NCBI RefSeq assembly: GCF_035046485.1
Contig: NC_085138.1
Coordinates: 366,299,238 to 366,363,237, forward strand
DNA length: 64,000 bases
Source: Aedes albopictus
Lineage: Eukaryota; Arthropoda; Insecta; Diptera; Culicidae
Direction: 5' to 3'
How positions within the stretch are numbered: position 1 is the first letter of the stretch; each line of letters starts with the position of its first letter. Below, piece by piece: positions 34,186 to 45,239 of the stretch. The notes beneath the pieces were generated by a model, which ran no database searches, had not been told where the DNA came from, and worked only from the letters and a program-made list of their open reading frames with translations. Both the position numbers and the translations under genes were made by a program.

Positions 34186-35325
34186 CATATTTCAAGCCTA
34201 ACTTTACAAAATACCGTATGTAACAATCGCATTGATCCGAGAAAATCACCTCCAAAATTTTGAATTTTTCTATGAAATCGTAATTAGTGTTTTCATCCCT
34301 AGAAAGCTTCAGACCGATTAATTGTATAACATAAAATTCAAATGAGTTTAAATAAGTGAAACTGTTAGATAGGGTATTATCTCTTTCGTTTGGTACATAC
34401 GGTATTTGTGGATACATTGTTGACTCTGAAGATGGTATTGAAATCCGCATCTGCGTTGTGCTGTCAGCAATTGAATTATGGTCACATGCATCATACACTA
34501 GGTAGGAATACGCAGTTGCGGGAAAGCGGCACTTACTGTGGTTCCTTCAAGCTCAAGTAAAAGGTGACACCAAAAGACCGTATGTTGCAGTTTGCTATGA
34601 TACCATCAAAATGGTAGATAGGGTGTTGTAGTATTACTACCCTATGTAACAAAAATACTGGTTCCAAAATACTGTTACATAAGGTGTTTTTAAGTTTAAT
34701 TGTTTTAAACTTTTGGAATGCTAATTGACGAGAAGAAGAAACTCTACACATAGAATCCGTATCACTGTATACATTTGCATCAAAACCTCGATTCGTTTAC
34801 ATTTGCGACATACGGTGTTTTGTAAAGTTAAGCTTGATTTGTTTTTTTTCTCAAGCATTTTGTGTAACACTTACAATTGTAATTAATTCACAATGTATTT
34901 TGACAACTTCAGTAACGCTGGATAGGACTGCTCTTTGTTATAAGTTTTGGAAGTGTTCATAAAATACACTGTATACTGAGTACTAGGCCGTGTTCCAATT
35001 GGCATGTAATGCCATGAATTGAAAGAAACACATTTCGTGCTTAGAGTGAAATGGTGAACATGAATTTACATGAAATAAATGAACTTCACACTATGGGGCA
35101 AAAGTTCGCATTTGAGTACTTGAATTAAAATTTTATTACTAGAACTACCAAAGGAACGTAAAAAAATCTAGTACTAAGTTTCGAAGATAACATGATAGGG
35201 ATTCGTTTAACAAGAAACAACGATATTATATTCTTTTTGTTTAATAGTTATTTTAAAGACTGTTAGATGCAAACTTTTGCCCCGCATTATGTTACGTACG
35301 GTGTTTGGTAAAGTTAGGCTTGATT
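34186..35325. mobile_element. TIR element with ACGGTGTTT-type motifs
   Basis: Left end CAAGCCTAACTTTACAAAAT and right end TTGGTAAAGTTAGGCTTG are inverse. A third copy (TTTTGTAAAGTTAAGCTTG) lies internally near 34818. Related CGGTATTTG and CCGTATGTT motifs recur. Non-autonomous; the exact termini and duplication are uncertain. Confidence 0.5.
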
Positions 35326-35499
35326 TATATTTGATTCAACCGTTGAAACAAGCACGATGGGTAGTGAGTAGAGTGAGCCGTCTGTATATATGTGGCCTTA
35401 GTTCAGTCAAGATGTTGCTCTCTTACACATATTTATCGCTTGCATTGACTTTGTTCACTTTTATAGTTCCTGTGAAGCACCCAATGCTGGTTCTGCATC

Positions 35500-36760
35500 A
35501 CTATCGGTAGCCTCTAATGTGGTCTGAGCGAATTTTCTTGCTAACCGTTTTTCGGGTTATCTAAAAAGTCACGATTTGATGTATAGCATGCATGGGTTAG
35601 GATCACTTTTTCATTTGGCCACTTCCAGCGGGACACCCGGAACCGATTCCGGGACAATACCGATTATCCCTTCTGTTCATCAAGCTTCCTAAAAGCCATG
35701 AATTGGTGCGCCTAAAGGATGGGCTTGGTTCATTTGTGCATTTGACCACTTCCGGCGTAACAACTGAAACGGTTCTGGAATACTACAGATATTGTCTAAT
35801 GTGGTCTAAGCCTATTTTCTTGCTAATCGTTCATCAGGTTATCTGAAAAGCTGCTATCTGATGTGCCGCATGCATGGGTTTGGTGCCTTTTGTCATTTGG
35901 CCACTTCCGGCGGGACACCCTAGATCGGTTCCGGAACACTATCGGTAGTCTTTAAAGAGATCTTAGTTGTGGTCTGAGCTTATTTTCTTGCTAATTGTTC
36001 ATCAAATAATTTAAATAGCCGCTGTTAAATGTGCCGTAGGCATGGGTTTGGTTCTCTTCCACATTTGACCACATCCGGCGGGACACCTGGAACCGGTTGC
36101 GGAATACTATCGGTTGATCCAAATATGGTCTGAAACTATTTTCTTGCTAAAGGTTTATCGGGTTACCTAAAGAGCCGCGATTTGATGCGTCGCATGTGAG
36201 GGTTTGTTTAACTTTTATACTCGACTACTTCCGGCAGGACATCTGGAACGGGTTCTGTAACACTACCGGTTCAAATATGATCTGAGAATGTTTTCCTGCC
36301 TACTGTTCATCAGGTTATCGAAAAAGCCACCGTTTGATGTGTCGCATGCATAGGTTTGGTTTACTTTCATATTTGGCCACTTCCGGTGGAACACCAGGAA
36401 CCGGTTCCGGAACACTACCTGTTCAGATATAGTCTGACAATGTTTTCCTGCCTACTGTTCATCAGGTTATCGAAAAAGCCACCGTTTGATGTGTCGCATG
36501 CATGGGTTTGGTTCACTTTCATATTTGGCCACTTCCGGCGGAACACCAGGAACCGGTTCCGGAACACTACCGGTTCAGATATGGTCTGAGACTATTTTTC
36601 TGCTTACCGTTCATCAGGTTATTCAAAATGCCGTGGTTTGATGTGTCGCATGCATGGGTTTGTGCGTTTTTATATCTGGCCCCTTCCTGGGGTACCGATC
36701 CGGAACACCTAAATGGCCATAACTCCGGAACGGCTGGACCGATCTGAACCATTTTCAATA
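35500..36760 (+). repeat. degenerate tandem repeat, ~150-168-bp unit, 8 units
   Basis: CCACTTCCGGCGGGACACC-like cores fall near 35621, 35745, 35901, 36069, 36224, 36377, 36529 and 36679. Each is followed by GGAACCGGTTCCGGAACAC and a GTTCATCAGGTTATC block. The first spacing is 124 bp and the others are 150-168. Units 6 and 7 are most alike, so the newest duplication is at the right. Overlapping open frames in these units mirror the repeat. Confidence 0.8.
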
Positions 36761-36799
36761 GGAAACAATGGCACTGTATGCCGCGTCGAATGAACCATC

Positions 36800-37035
36800 G
36801 GTCGTTGAAATCGGTTGATATTTACTATCTAAAAATGAGGTGACCTTTTTGTACACATACACACACACACGCACATACGCACACACATACATACACACAC
36901 ACACATACACACACACAGACATCATCTCAACTCATCGAGCTGAGTCGATTGGTATATAAGACTTGACCCCTCCGAGGGCTCTATAAAATTTTCGTTTTTG
37001 GAGTGAACATATAGCCTTTCGGTACACCTTGGTGT
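36800..37035 (+). repeat. AC-rich microsatellite and conserved tail
   Basis: A CA/CACAT run at 36855-36920 is followed by GAGCTGAGTCGATTGGTATA and GCCTTTCGGTACACCTTGGT. I recall this tail as a widespread mosquito repeat end, so 35500-37035 may be one composite element. Confidence 0.55.
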
Positions 37036-37079
37036 ACGAGAAAGGCAAAAAATAGAAGTACATATTCATTTTTTTTTAT

Positions 37080-38040
37080 TTCTATTCCAGAATTTCTTCT
37101 GGGAGTTTCCAAAGGTATATCCAGAAGTGTTATAAGGGATTTTTTGACACATTCATGCCGGAAGATCCGTTGGAATCTCAATTCCTGAATAAATCTCGGG
37201 TGGACTTTCTGAAAAAAAAAATGCATGAACAAATTTCTGAAGGAATCTCTGGAAAATTTTCTGCGCAATCCACTGGAACAATTTATGGAAGATTCCAGGT
37301 TTTTTTTTTAAGAATTCCTGGGAGAATCTCTGAAGGAATCTATGTAAAAATTTCTAACGGAGTCTGTGGAAGATTTTCTGAATATATTTTTGGGAATATT
37401 TTTGTTGCTAAAGAAACGCATCATTTCTGGAAGAATCCTTGAATGATTTCGTAAAATAATTCTTGGCACTACTTTTTTTGATGATTCTCGTACGGATTCC
37501 TGAGAAAAAAAAGATTTTTTAAGCATTTTATGGCTTATACAGGGAAATTTTTGAAGAAACTTTTAAAGGCTCCTCTATTAAAATTCCGATGAAAAATTGA
37601 GAAACTAAAATCTTAAGCAATCCATGTAAAGAACTTTCAAAAGAAATCCGTAGAGAACCTTCCGAACGAAATTCCTGGAGAATTTTGTAAAGGAATCCAT
37701 GGAGCAATATCTAATGGAATTCTGGAAAGGTTTCATAAAAGAGCCACTGTTTTTTTTCTGATTTTATCTCTAGATAACTTTGGCAATGAATTTAAACGAA
37801 ACTATGAATTTTCTTAAGAAACCATTGAAAGAATTCTTGGAGGATTTCTCAGAGAAATCTCTCAAAGTATACCTGGTATAAATTCTTGAAAATTCATGGA
37901 GGGTTTCTGAAGACATCCATATATGGTTTTTAAATGAATCTTTCGATGGTTCTCTGAAGGAATCTCATAAAGAGTGTTTGAAGAAATCACCAGAGGATTT
38001 CTAAAAAAAAATCCATGCAAAATATTCTTAAATAATCGTT
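37080..38040. repeat. decayed short-period repeat
   Basis: GGAATCTCTGGAAAATTTTC-type variants, as in other blocks. Confidence 0.5.
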
Positions 38041-38439
38041 TGAGACGTTTCCAATTCATTGGCATAGGGGAACTTACGTATTCTCGGGGTATTTTTTTTA
38101 AAGCTATTCAACCCCAAGTTGGCTTCTTTCCCAACCATGCTAAATTGACCAAGATTCAAGCAATTCACAAAATTCATCAAATTGAGAAAAAGAATCACCT
38201 TCCAAAACATGTTTAAATCGATTTTAGATGACGAAAAATGGAAATTTAACCCTTCGGGATGCGCGCTGTTGTAAAAAGTACAGCACTACCAAAACACCTC
38301 GCTCGTCGTATACAGCGCGAGCGCGGTGAAGTTTCGGTTGCTTGATGGCGCGCGTCCTGGAAGGATAAAATTTGGATGTTGGAGGGTTAAACTTTCTATC
38401 AAAACAATACTTTTTCTTCACCATTTGGAAGAAATACTC
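38041..38439. other. intergenic, no feature seen
   Basis: Contains a GC-rich patch (38255-38350) with GCGCGAGCGCG but no gene or element that I can support. Confidence 0.3.
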
Positions 38440-39612
38440 TTTATCTTTCTATTTCTAGCTTTGCTTACCTGGATAAATCAGAAATAAGAAATATGCGACA
38501 GATAAAACTTTTTCATGTTCTACGGTTTTTGTTTACTTTTTGTTTACCTTGTTATGGTGAATTAGATTTGCAACGTAATACGTAAACAAAAGTTTGCTTA
38601 CACACAGACAAGTATAAGTAATGGTACAATTACACAGCGTAACAAAAAATAACTTTTAATCTGTCTCAAGAGCAAACTTATGTGTCTCTGATAGATTTTG
38701 GGCCGCTGAATCCGAATCCGGGCTCAGATTTGCTCCAGCACGTCACAATTTTGAGCTATACCTCAATTTATAGGGCAAAGTATGCGATTTTCGGCTTTTT
38801 TGACTACACGCCATTAAGCATGGATTTATATTTTTTTAAGCAATCAAAGCATAAATTGGTCAATTCACATCTAAATTAACGACTCATGCAAAATATTTCG
38901 TTTTACCAAGTCGAATTTGATAGTTTTAAGCGGCTTATGGTATGTTGAATATTTCCCATACAAGTCACCCTCCAAAAGTTGCATGCAAGTTTATATACTG
39001 ACTTAAGGACAAACGTCTTGAAATCCCGGTTCAACAGTGCATCAAAACTTCAGATGCACAAATTTCAAGAAGCAAGCTGCAAACAACAGTACATTTTATT
39101 ATTCTGTTCTTGCTCACTTGTAATAAGCTTAAAATAAGAAGCTCAGGTGCGCTAATTTTGTTTACGAAGAGATTTGTGCCCTCAAAATCGTGAGTAGGTG
39201 CTAAAGTCGGCCATTGTGGCGGCCATATTGGGATTCCAACAAGTCTGTCCTTAAAATGCTTAAATCTATCAAATTTGATTTGGTAAAACGAAATATTTTG
39301 CATGAGTCGTTTGTTTAGATGTTAATTGACCAATTTATGCTTTGATTGGTTAAAAAATATATATCCATGCTTAATGGCTTGCAGTCAAAAAAGCCCAAAA
39401 TCGCATATTTTGCTCTATAAATTGAGGTATAGCTCAAAATTGTGACGTGCTGGAGCAAATCTGAGCCGAGATTCGGATTCAACGGCCCAAAATCTGTCAG
39501 AGACACATAAGTTTGCTCTTGAGACAAAAAAAATGTTGCGCTGTGTTATCAGAATCATATACATTAAATGAAACAAAGACTAAACAGATGAAAAAAATGT
39601 GCTAAACTAGTA
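38440..39612 (+). repeat. interspersed repeat interrupted by a foldback
   Basis: 38440-38632 and 39546-39612 together align with 19490-19733. The central block is the inserted foldback at 38633-39545. Confidence 0.6.
38633..39545. mobile_element. foldback element with TTA duplication (PIF/Harbinger-like)
   Basis: Ends CACAGCGTAACAAAAA and inverse TTGCGCTGTG. TTA stands on both sides (38630-38632, 39546-39548), the TWA-type duplication of PIF/Harbinger elements. The arms pair for about 290 bp (38663-38950 with 39235-39526) around a ~285-bp centre. The centre has no transposase. The mirror-image open frames in the arms are not genes. Confidence 0.75.
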
Positions 39613-39929
39613 TGGTTAAACAGCACAATTGTGCTGTTTCGTCACGAAAGGGATAGTATAAAAAAGTGAATTATTCTTACAAATTGGGGAAGAACAATAT
39701 TATGAAAAATGGTACAGGAAACTTTTCATATACTTATGAGACCGGAAACAAGTCCTTAGAAAATTCCGATGATCAATAACTATAGATAATATAAAAGGCT
39801 CTTTCGCCCTTCATAAAGTTATTTTTTTTCTCTTACACCATTAGGAATGAAAGCGTGAGCAAAAAACTTCAAAATAATATATTTGGCGGTGTGAAGGAGA
39901 ATGCTGTGGCGAACCCATCATCCAGCAGC
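39613..39929. other. intergenic, no gene
   Basis: GTTTCGTCACGAAAGGGATAG (39636-39656) nearly repeats sequence at about 22921-22943. No gene seen. Confidence 0.35.
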
Positions 39930-40115
39930 TACAGCTAGCTGGTCAAAGTCGGAAGGATACGGTAGGAAGGGCATGGTCCGAGAATGTCGGACGATATCCC
40001 AATAAAGTTTGCTGTTCGCCACAGATCCGGTTGATACAAACAAGTTTCGAGCGCAAAGAACACGACGAGCGGACCATGAATAAGCTTGTGAGCATTAGGC
40101 GTGACCGAGGATGAA
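39930..40115 (+). pseudogene. RTE C-terminal fragment, heavily decayed
   Basis: On the plus strand, with stops, it reads as relics of GRIRW.GH..RMSDDIP and a following RHRSG block, the same C-terminal domain as in copy 1 (about 19830-19990). Only this short piece survives. It lies downstream of the minus-strand esterase gene. Confidence 0.55.
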
Positions 40116-40262
40116 GTGAGGCAACCGTAAATTGAGTATTGTTGCACCTCTTGTTGTAGATTGTTGACGTCATAATATAATCCAGCCTTTTGAGATGAAT
40201 AATTATTTCTAAGGGAAATCAAGAAGAAAAAAGATAACGAATGATTGGAGCTGTTGATATCG

Positions 40263-40277
40263 TTTAATACGTTTAAT
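40263..40277 (-). promoter_or_regulatory. candidate poly(A) signals of the minus-strand esterase
   Basis: Two ATTAAA hexamers (minus strand) lie about 90-100 nt beyond the stop codon. ATTAAA is a common variant signal. Confidence 0.4.
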
Positions 40278-40366
40278 ACGTCAGTTGAGAAACAGTTACA
40301 TTCATGCAGATCAAATCAGAACACTAATTATAAAATACAAACTGAATAAAATTTCACAGTCGCTTA

Positions 40367-42273
40367 CTAGACGAACAAGCTCACAGTCAAACTCACGATC
40401 AAAATTGTCACGATAGATCCCACAGAAACTGCGACCCGACTTCCGGCTCCGTATACTCGGTATTTGTCAGAAGTAGCGAAGAACTCATTGAGGTAGTAGT
40501 TTCGCTGTTCGCTCTCCGTGTTGATTTTTAAATATGGCCCGAACAATCCTGAAAAACATGGTAAAATTAATTTGCCACTGCATCACAGTCTACAAAAAAC
40601 TCACGGTCTGTCGGTGGCCAGTAGCCAACTTGTTTCGCTGCGGGAACTCCCCTGGTGGCAAACGATGTCCACAGTTGAACCATGGCCTTTGCCATCACGA
40701 TATCCGCTTCATCTAGATTCTCTCTCGGAAACAGATACTTGAGATCTTCTCCATGGTCAACTGGCCTTTCGTGAGGAAACGGCACTGCCTCAGGCATCCG
40801 AGTCACTACACTTGCATAGTCGAAACTGTACAGATAAACGTTGCCGGGGTTAACGCGGGAAAAGGCATGAATTTCATTCATCACCGGAGCTTTGATACCG
40901 TGGATGCCGCAAATCTGTTGGAATTGAATATGTTTGGGATACATTTGGATTACTAAAGTATGAAAAGACTTACGTCCGTAAAAGCGGATGCCAGGTTTTT
41001 CCAGTCCAGTCGTTCCGTTTCACGCACCAGGAAGTTGTGCCCTATGGCGTAGCTTTCCAACGATCCGTCGAACTTGGAATGTCCGAATTTTTCGTGCAGT
41101 GTACGAACGTAGTGCAGCAGAGCGTGCGAGGTATTCAGAGTCTGTAGCAAATGAGGTTGAAGTCGATGTAGTTCATCTAGCAAAAATAAGCCCTCCTGTG
41201 AGGTTGTTCCAGCCATAATGGCAAGGTCCTTGTTGGCATTGTCCAGGTAACGCTTTGGATGTTCCGGGAATAGAGGTGAAGGACCCCCCACTACAATGCC
41301 AGTTCCCGCCACGTAAGGATATCCACGATTAACTATGGTTTGCTCGCGATGAGTGCCGAACGCCTCCAGAAGGTTTCGGATGGGAACCTCACGAAGACAC
41401 TGTTCTACGGCAACTCCAGTACAGCCAAGTCTTGCAGCGATATCCGTTGTCCCTTCTAGTGGAGTGTCGCTCATAGCCCATGGCGTAAAAACTGATCCTG
41501 ACTGCATGATAGCCTTCTGAAATAACGGCGTCGTTCTAGATTGTACCAGTGGGCTGTGTAGCAATGCTGATACAGCAGCTGCACCGGCTGATTCGCCAAA
41601 GATCGTCACTTGAGAGCTGTTCCCGCCAAAGTATCCAATATACTGCTGAACCCACTCCAGAGCAGTTATCACATCTAGCATTCCGACGTTTCCGGGAATT
41701 TCTTCCGTCATGGTACTCAAGAACCCTAGTGGTCCCAAACGATATTGGATCACCACCAAGACAATATCCGATTCCAAAAGGTAGTTCGGCTTGTATTCGT
41801 CGGCACCCCCAAAGAAGAACCAACCGCCGTGAATAAACACCATCACCGGTCGAACCGCGTCCAACTGGAACCAATTGAAAACCGATAAATCAACATATTC
41901 GTTTATCACACACTCCAGCTCCTGCGTCACTCACACTATTCGAGTACACCGATAAAGTGAGGCAGTCCTCGTTTTCCACGTTGACGTAGTCCTCCTCAAT
42001 CTGTGGACACCGAGTACCAGGTTTTGAAGCATCTCGAGTGCCACCCCATGGCGATACCTTCACCGTTGGTTTGAACCTAAGCGTACCAACCGGGGCTTCA
42101 CCGTACGGAATCCCTTGAAATTCATAGATCGTCCGACTTGTCCACGCCGTATGCCCAATCGAACCCTGAACACTGCCCAGACCCTGTATATTCACAGTCG
42201 GTGTCTCGTGCTGTCCGAAACAGGAAATCGCACCGGAAATGATTAACACCACTTTTATGAACTTCAAACACAT
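40367..42273 (-). CDS. secreted type-B carboxylesterase, complete triad
   Basis: Four exons: 42273-41935, 41864-40974, 40914-40605 and 40548-40367, with introns of 70, 59 and 56 bp, all GT-AG. The total is 573 aa. Residues 1-20 (ending ISCFG) form a signal peptide. The alpha/beta-hydrolase core has the oxyanion-hole HGGW, nucleophile Ser205 in GESAG, acid Glu337 in TTSQEGLF and His464 in DHGEDLKYLF, so it should be catalytically able. ENEDCLTLSVY and the Cys pattern are typical of type-B esterases. The last ~24 residues are hydrophobic with no basic tail, which may be a GPI signal or a membrane anchor. A glutactin-like or related insect esterase clade is likely. The natural substrate cannot be told. 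It is divergent from, and about 9 kb away from, its paralogue at 51283-53207. Confidence 0.93.
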
Positions 42274-42335
42274 CTCTTGGTTGGACTGGTTATCTATCCG
42301 CAGTGCGATGAGTAACCTCCCTAAAAAATGTTCGA

Positions 42336-42409
42336 ACCGAACTGGAGCACGATTTTTCGTCTAATGATGGCAGGGCCCCTTGTCGGGTGCTCTTTTATCT
42401 TGTGTGTCG
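42336..42409 (-). promoter_or_regulatory. conserved promoter block, minus-strand esterase
   Basis: Read on the minus strand, CGACACACAAGATAAAA, GCACCCGACAAGG and CCATCATTAG are shared in order and spacing with 51148-51223, and both blocks lie about 60 nt upstream of the ATG. GATAAAA could act as a TATA-like box with the TTAG about 35 nt downstream as initiator. Transcription start is inferred. Confidence 0.5.
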
Positions 42410-42412
42410 TTA

Positions 42413-44060
42413 GTGTACGATGTCGGGCCGGTCAGTGTGATACTACGAAACCCGATGGTTGGCTTTTATCAGTTTGTAAAGAAGCGTCACAAAATGACAG
42501 GATATACCTAGGTAGTGCACCGGGCGAGTTGGTGTTTATTGGTGGACAGCCGAAGAAATGATTGATTGATGTTGGTGCAGGCTGATTGGTATTGGTTGTA
42601 ACGAATCGAATCGATTGGGATTTTCAACTGTAGTGCATCGTCGTATCAATATCTGAGAACTAACGCGTTACTACTTCTACTACGTTACACCGGGGAAAGT
42701 TGACACGGGTGGGGTAAAATAAATTAGCGGGTTAACACGATAATGATGATCATCATGATAAACAATTTAAATGTAAAAACCTTTTCCAAACACCAAGTTT
42801 CATTTTAATCCAATGTACCTTATGTCGTTCTAATCCTGCGCGGTATGAATGGTAAAAATGCATGATATAATCTTGCCAAAATCAATGTAGACTAGGGTGC
42901 GACTATTTTTTTTCTTAAATTGTTGGACATTGAAACTCGCGTGCTCTTCAAGATTCGAGTTACATAAAAAGATAAAGCAAGTTTGAGCCAATTGAGATTT
43001 ACAGGTGTCGCAGAAGCTTTGGAGTTGAATTTTCGAGTATTTAAAGCAATGCTCTTAATTAACTCTAACAAATTTCTAAATTTTCAACCAATTTGAAATT
43101 TGTTTCCATATTATACTTTGGAATTCATTTTTGAAATAAATTATACGACATTGTGTTTTCCCAACATTACATAAAATATAACTGTTTTGTGTTAAATATT
43201 AATTTATGTTGTGCTTTTGTGCAACGTGGGGCGTTGACATTTATAAGGTTCCAATGTTATTAGAGCTTAGAGAATACCCAAGTATGTAACCACAAGCATT
43301 ATATCATAATATTAATTCAATCGTATTATAGTTTAGCTAATGCAAGATTACTTTTATTTTACATCTGTCAAGTAATACAGCGTTTAATCTACATTATGAA
43401 AGCATTGAAGCACTACGAGATTTTGACAGTTCTGTATAGTTCTATAGGGCCGTTGTTTAATAATTCATTGCATTACCATGTTTAAAGCTTTATAGCAATC
43501 AATAATGCAAGAATTTATTACTTTATATATGCCTTCACTAATTCCTTTGTTGTAAACAGAAAAATACCCCTCAGTTCGGAAAAAAAAACTGTAAACAAAA
43601 CCATTCAAAACAAAAGGAAAACAAACCAAAATTTTCATGGATTGCTGCGTAGCATTTAGATTATCATGCTCAGATGTTGCTGGTTGAAAATTTATATTAT
43701 GTATGTTTTTTTGGGTTTCTGGTTGGGACATGAAAACAATCAGATGCTGAGGGAACAAAAATTATGTGGGGTATCGGTTTCCTTATTTAACATAACGCCC
43801 CGATTTAAAAAAAGGAAGGATTAAAGCGCTGTTTGTATTGTTTCTAATTTATTGTTTTTTTTGGTAGAAGTGAGCACGTATGAAAACAAAAACAAAACAG
43901 AATCAACACAGACGAATTTATTTTCGAGAGTAAGATAACCGATGCCATTCAGACCTCAGCACATTTTTTTAGAGTTGCTGAAAACACAACTCAATAAGGC
44001 ACAAGCTAAGTAAATGTTACCTTATGTTGCACATTTTTCCAGGTGCAAAATACATGGTAT
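42413..44060. other. intergenic, no supported gene
   Basis: CACCGGGGAAAGTTGACACG at about 42690 is a lone end of the MITE family seen at 6029-6205. The rest is AT-rich. A 97-codon minus frame (43465-43758) has no recognisable domain. Confidence 0.4.
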
Positions 44061-44064
44061 CGTA

Positions 44065-44145
44065 GCACACAGCGTTAGCGCATCCGAGTTTCATCGTGGT
44101 CCAGTTTCAGCAGTCGAGGTTCAATTCCCGAAATACAATAAAAAA
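44065..44145 (+). repeat. tRNA-like SINE fragment
   Basis: GCGTTAGCGCATCCGAGTTT followed by GAGGTTCAATTCCCG (box B) and an A-rich stretch (AATAAAAAAC). It looks like the head of an old tRNA-derived element rather than a tRNA gene. Confidence 0.4.
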
Positions 44146-44490
44146 CATCTAAGTGAGAGTATCGGAACAAGCATGAGAAGATAAAAATAGATAGAAAAAT
44201 GAAAAACATACTTTTTTCTTTTTTGACATGATGCATTATGTATGCATTCCATACGATTTGATTGCATTAGCTATATGGTACAAGCATTTTATATGCTTTA
44301 GCAATCACCACAGTAAAGTTTGCTTTAAATCAACAATAGTAGCGCCACTTTCGACTTTAAACTTACTTTAATGGTGCCTATATGACAAAGCAACTTTATA
44401 TCGCATGTCATATAATAGTTCTATTATATACATTTGTATAGCGAAATTAATGCTCTATATCCAGCACCATGGTTAATTGGGTAGAACATA

Positions 44491-44908
44491 CCCGAACAAA
44501 GTACAATAACTGATCAGTAACAAACTGATAACTAGGATTCGCTTCAGAACTCATTTTATATTTTTATGTTCTCAACTTGATGATTCATGTTATAATACCT
44601 GTCAAATTGGGGGTATCATCGTCGATAACAACAGTGGAAGTTAGTTATCAATGACCGTTGCAAATATCTTTCTGATAACAAAATGAGTTTTCTATTGGAT
44701 AAAATTGATGGATTTACAGAAGTTGTTATCAGGGTGCTTTCGATGATAACATAATGAGATATTTCAATGACATCACGGGTATACTTGGTTTTTATCATGT
44801 TTGTTATATTACCTGCTTATTCAGCCAAAATGAGAACAAATCTAGTTAATTGTTTTTGATATCAGATAACACAGTATGTTACCCAGTTGTTATGAAACTT
44901 TGCTCGGG
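44491..44908. mobile_element. TA-flanked TIR element, 418 bp
   Basis: TA then CCCGAACAAAGTACAATAAC at the left, GTTATGAAACTTTGCTCGGG then TA at the right. GTTATCA/TGATAAC motifs recur inside on both strands. Non-autonomous. Confidence 0.7.
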
Positions 44909-44919
44909 TAGATGACCGT

Positions 44920-45195
44920 ATAATTCGTAGTTGCTACTCCGTGATGGACCAGAACAATCGAAATTGCACAAGGAATAAACAAACGGAGCTTGGCAGTAGC
45001 TACCGTTCTCATTGTACATTTTCGTGAATTCTAAACTTTATTAGGTCAAAAACGGCGCCAGTTACGTCCTTACGGTCATCGGGGAGAGGAAGGAATGTTA
45101 GTGTGACGTACGTTGCTACTAAAGACCGACATCATCTCATCTTCTCCACGACTGTCACGGGAAGGAACTTCTGTTAGTGGGGAGGGCGAAAAGTC
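44920..45195 (-). repeat. inverted relative of 10495-10780
   Basis: GTAGTTGCTACTCCGTGATG, CGGCGCCAG and CACGGGAAGGA match the earlier repeat in inverse with many substitutions. It has lost the TGCTCA tail. The 12-bp satellite starts about 45 bp further on. Confidence 0.6.
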
Positions 45196-45239
45196 GCATG
45201 ATATGGATACACTTTTGTGAGTTTTGTGATTGATGCATG

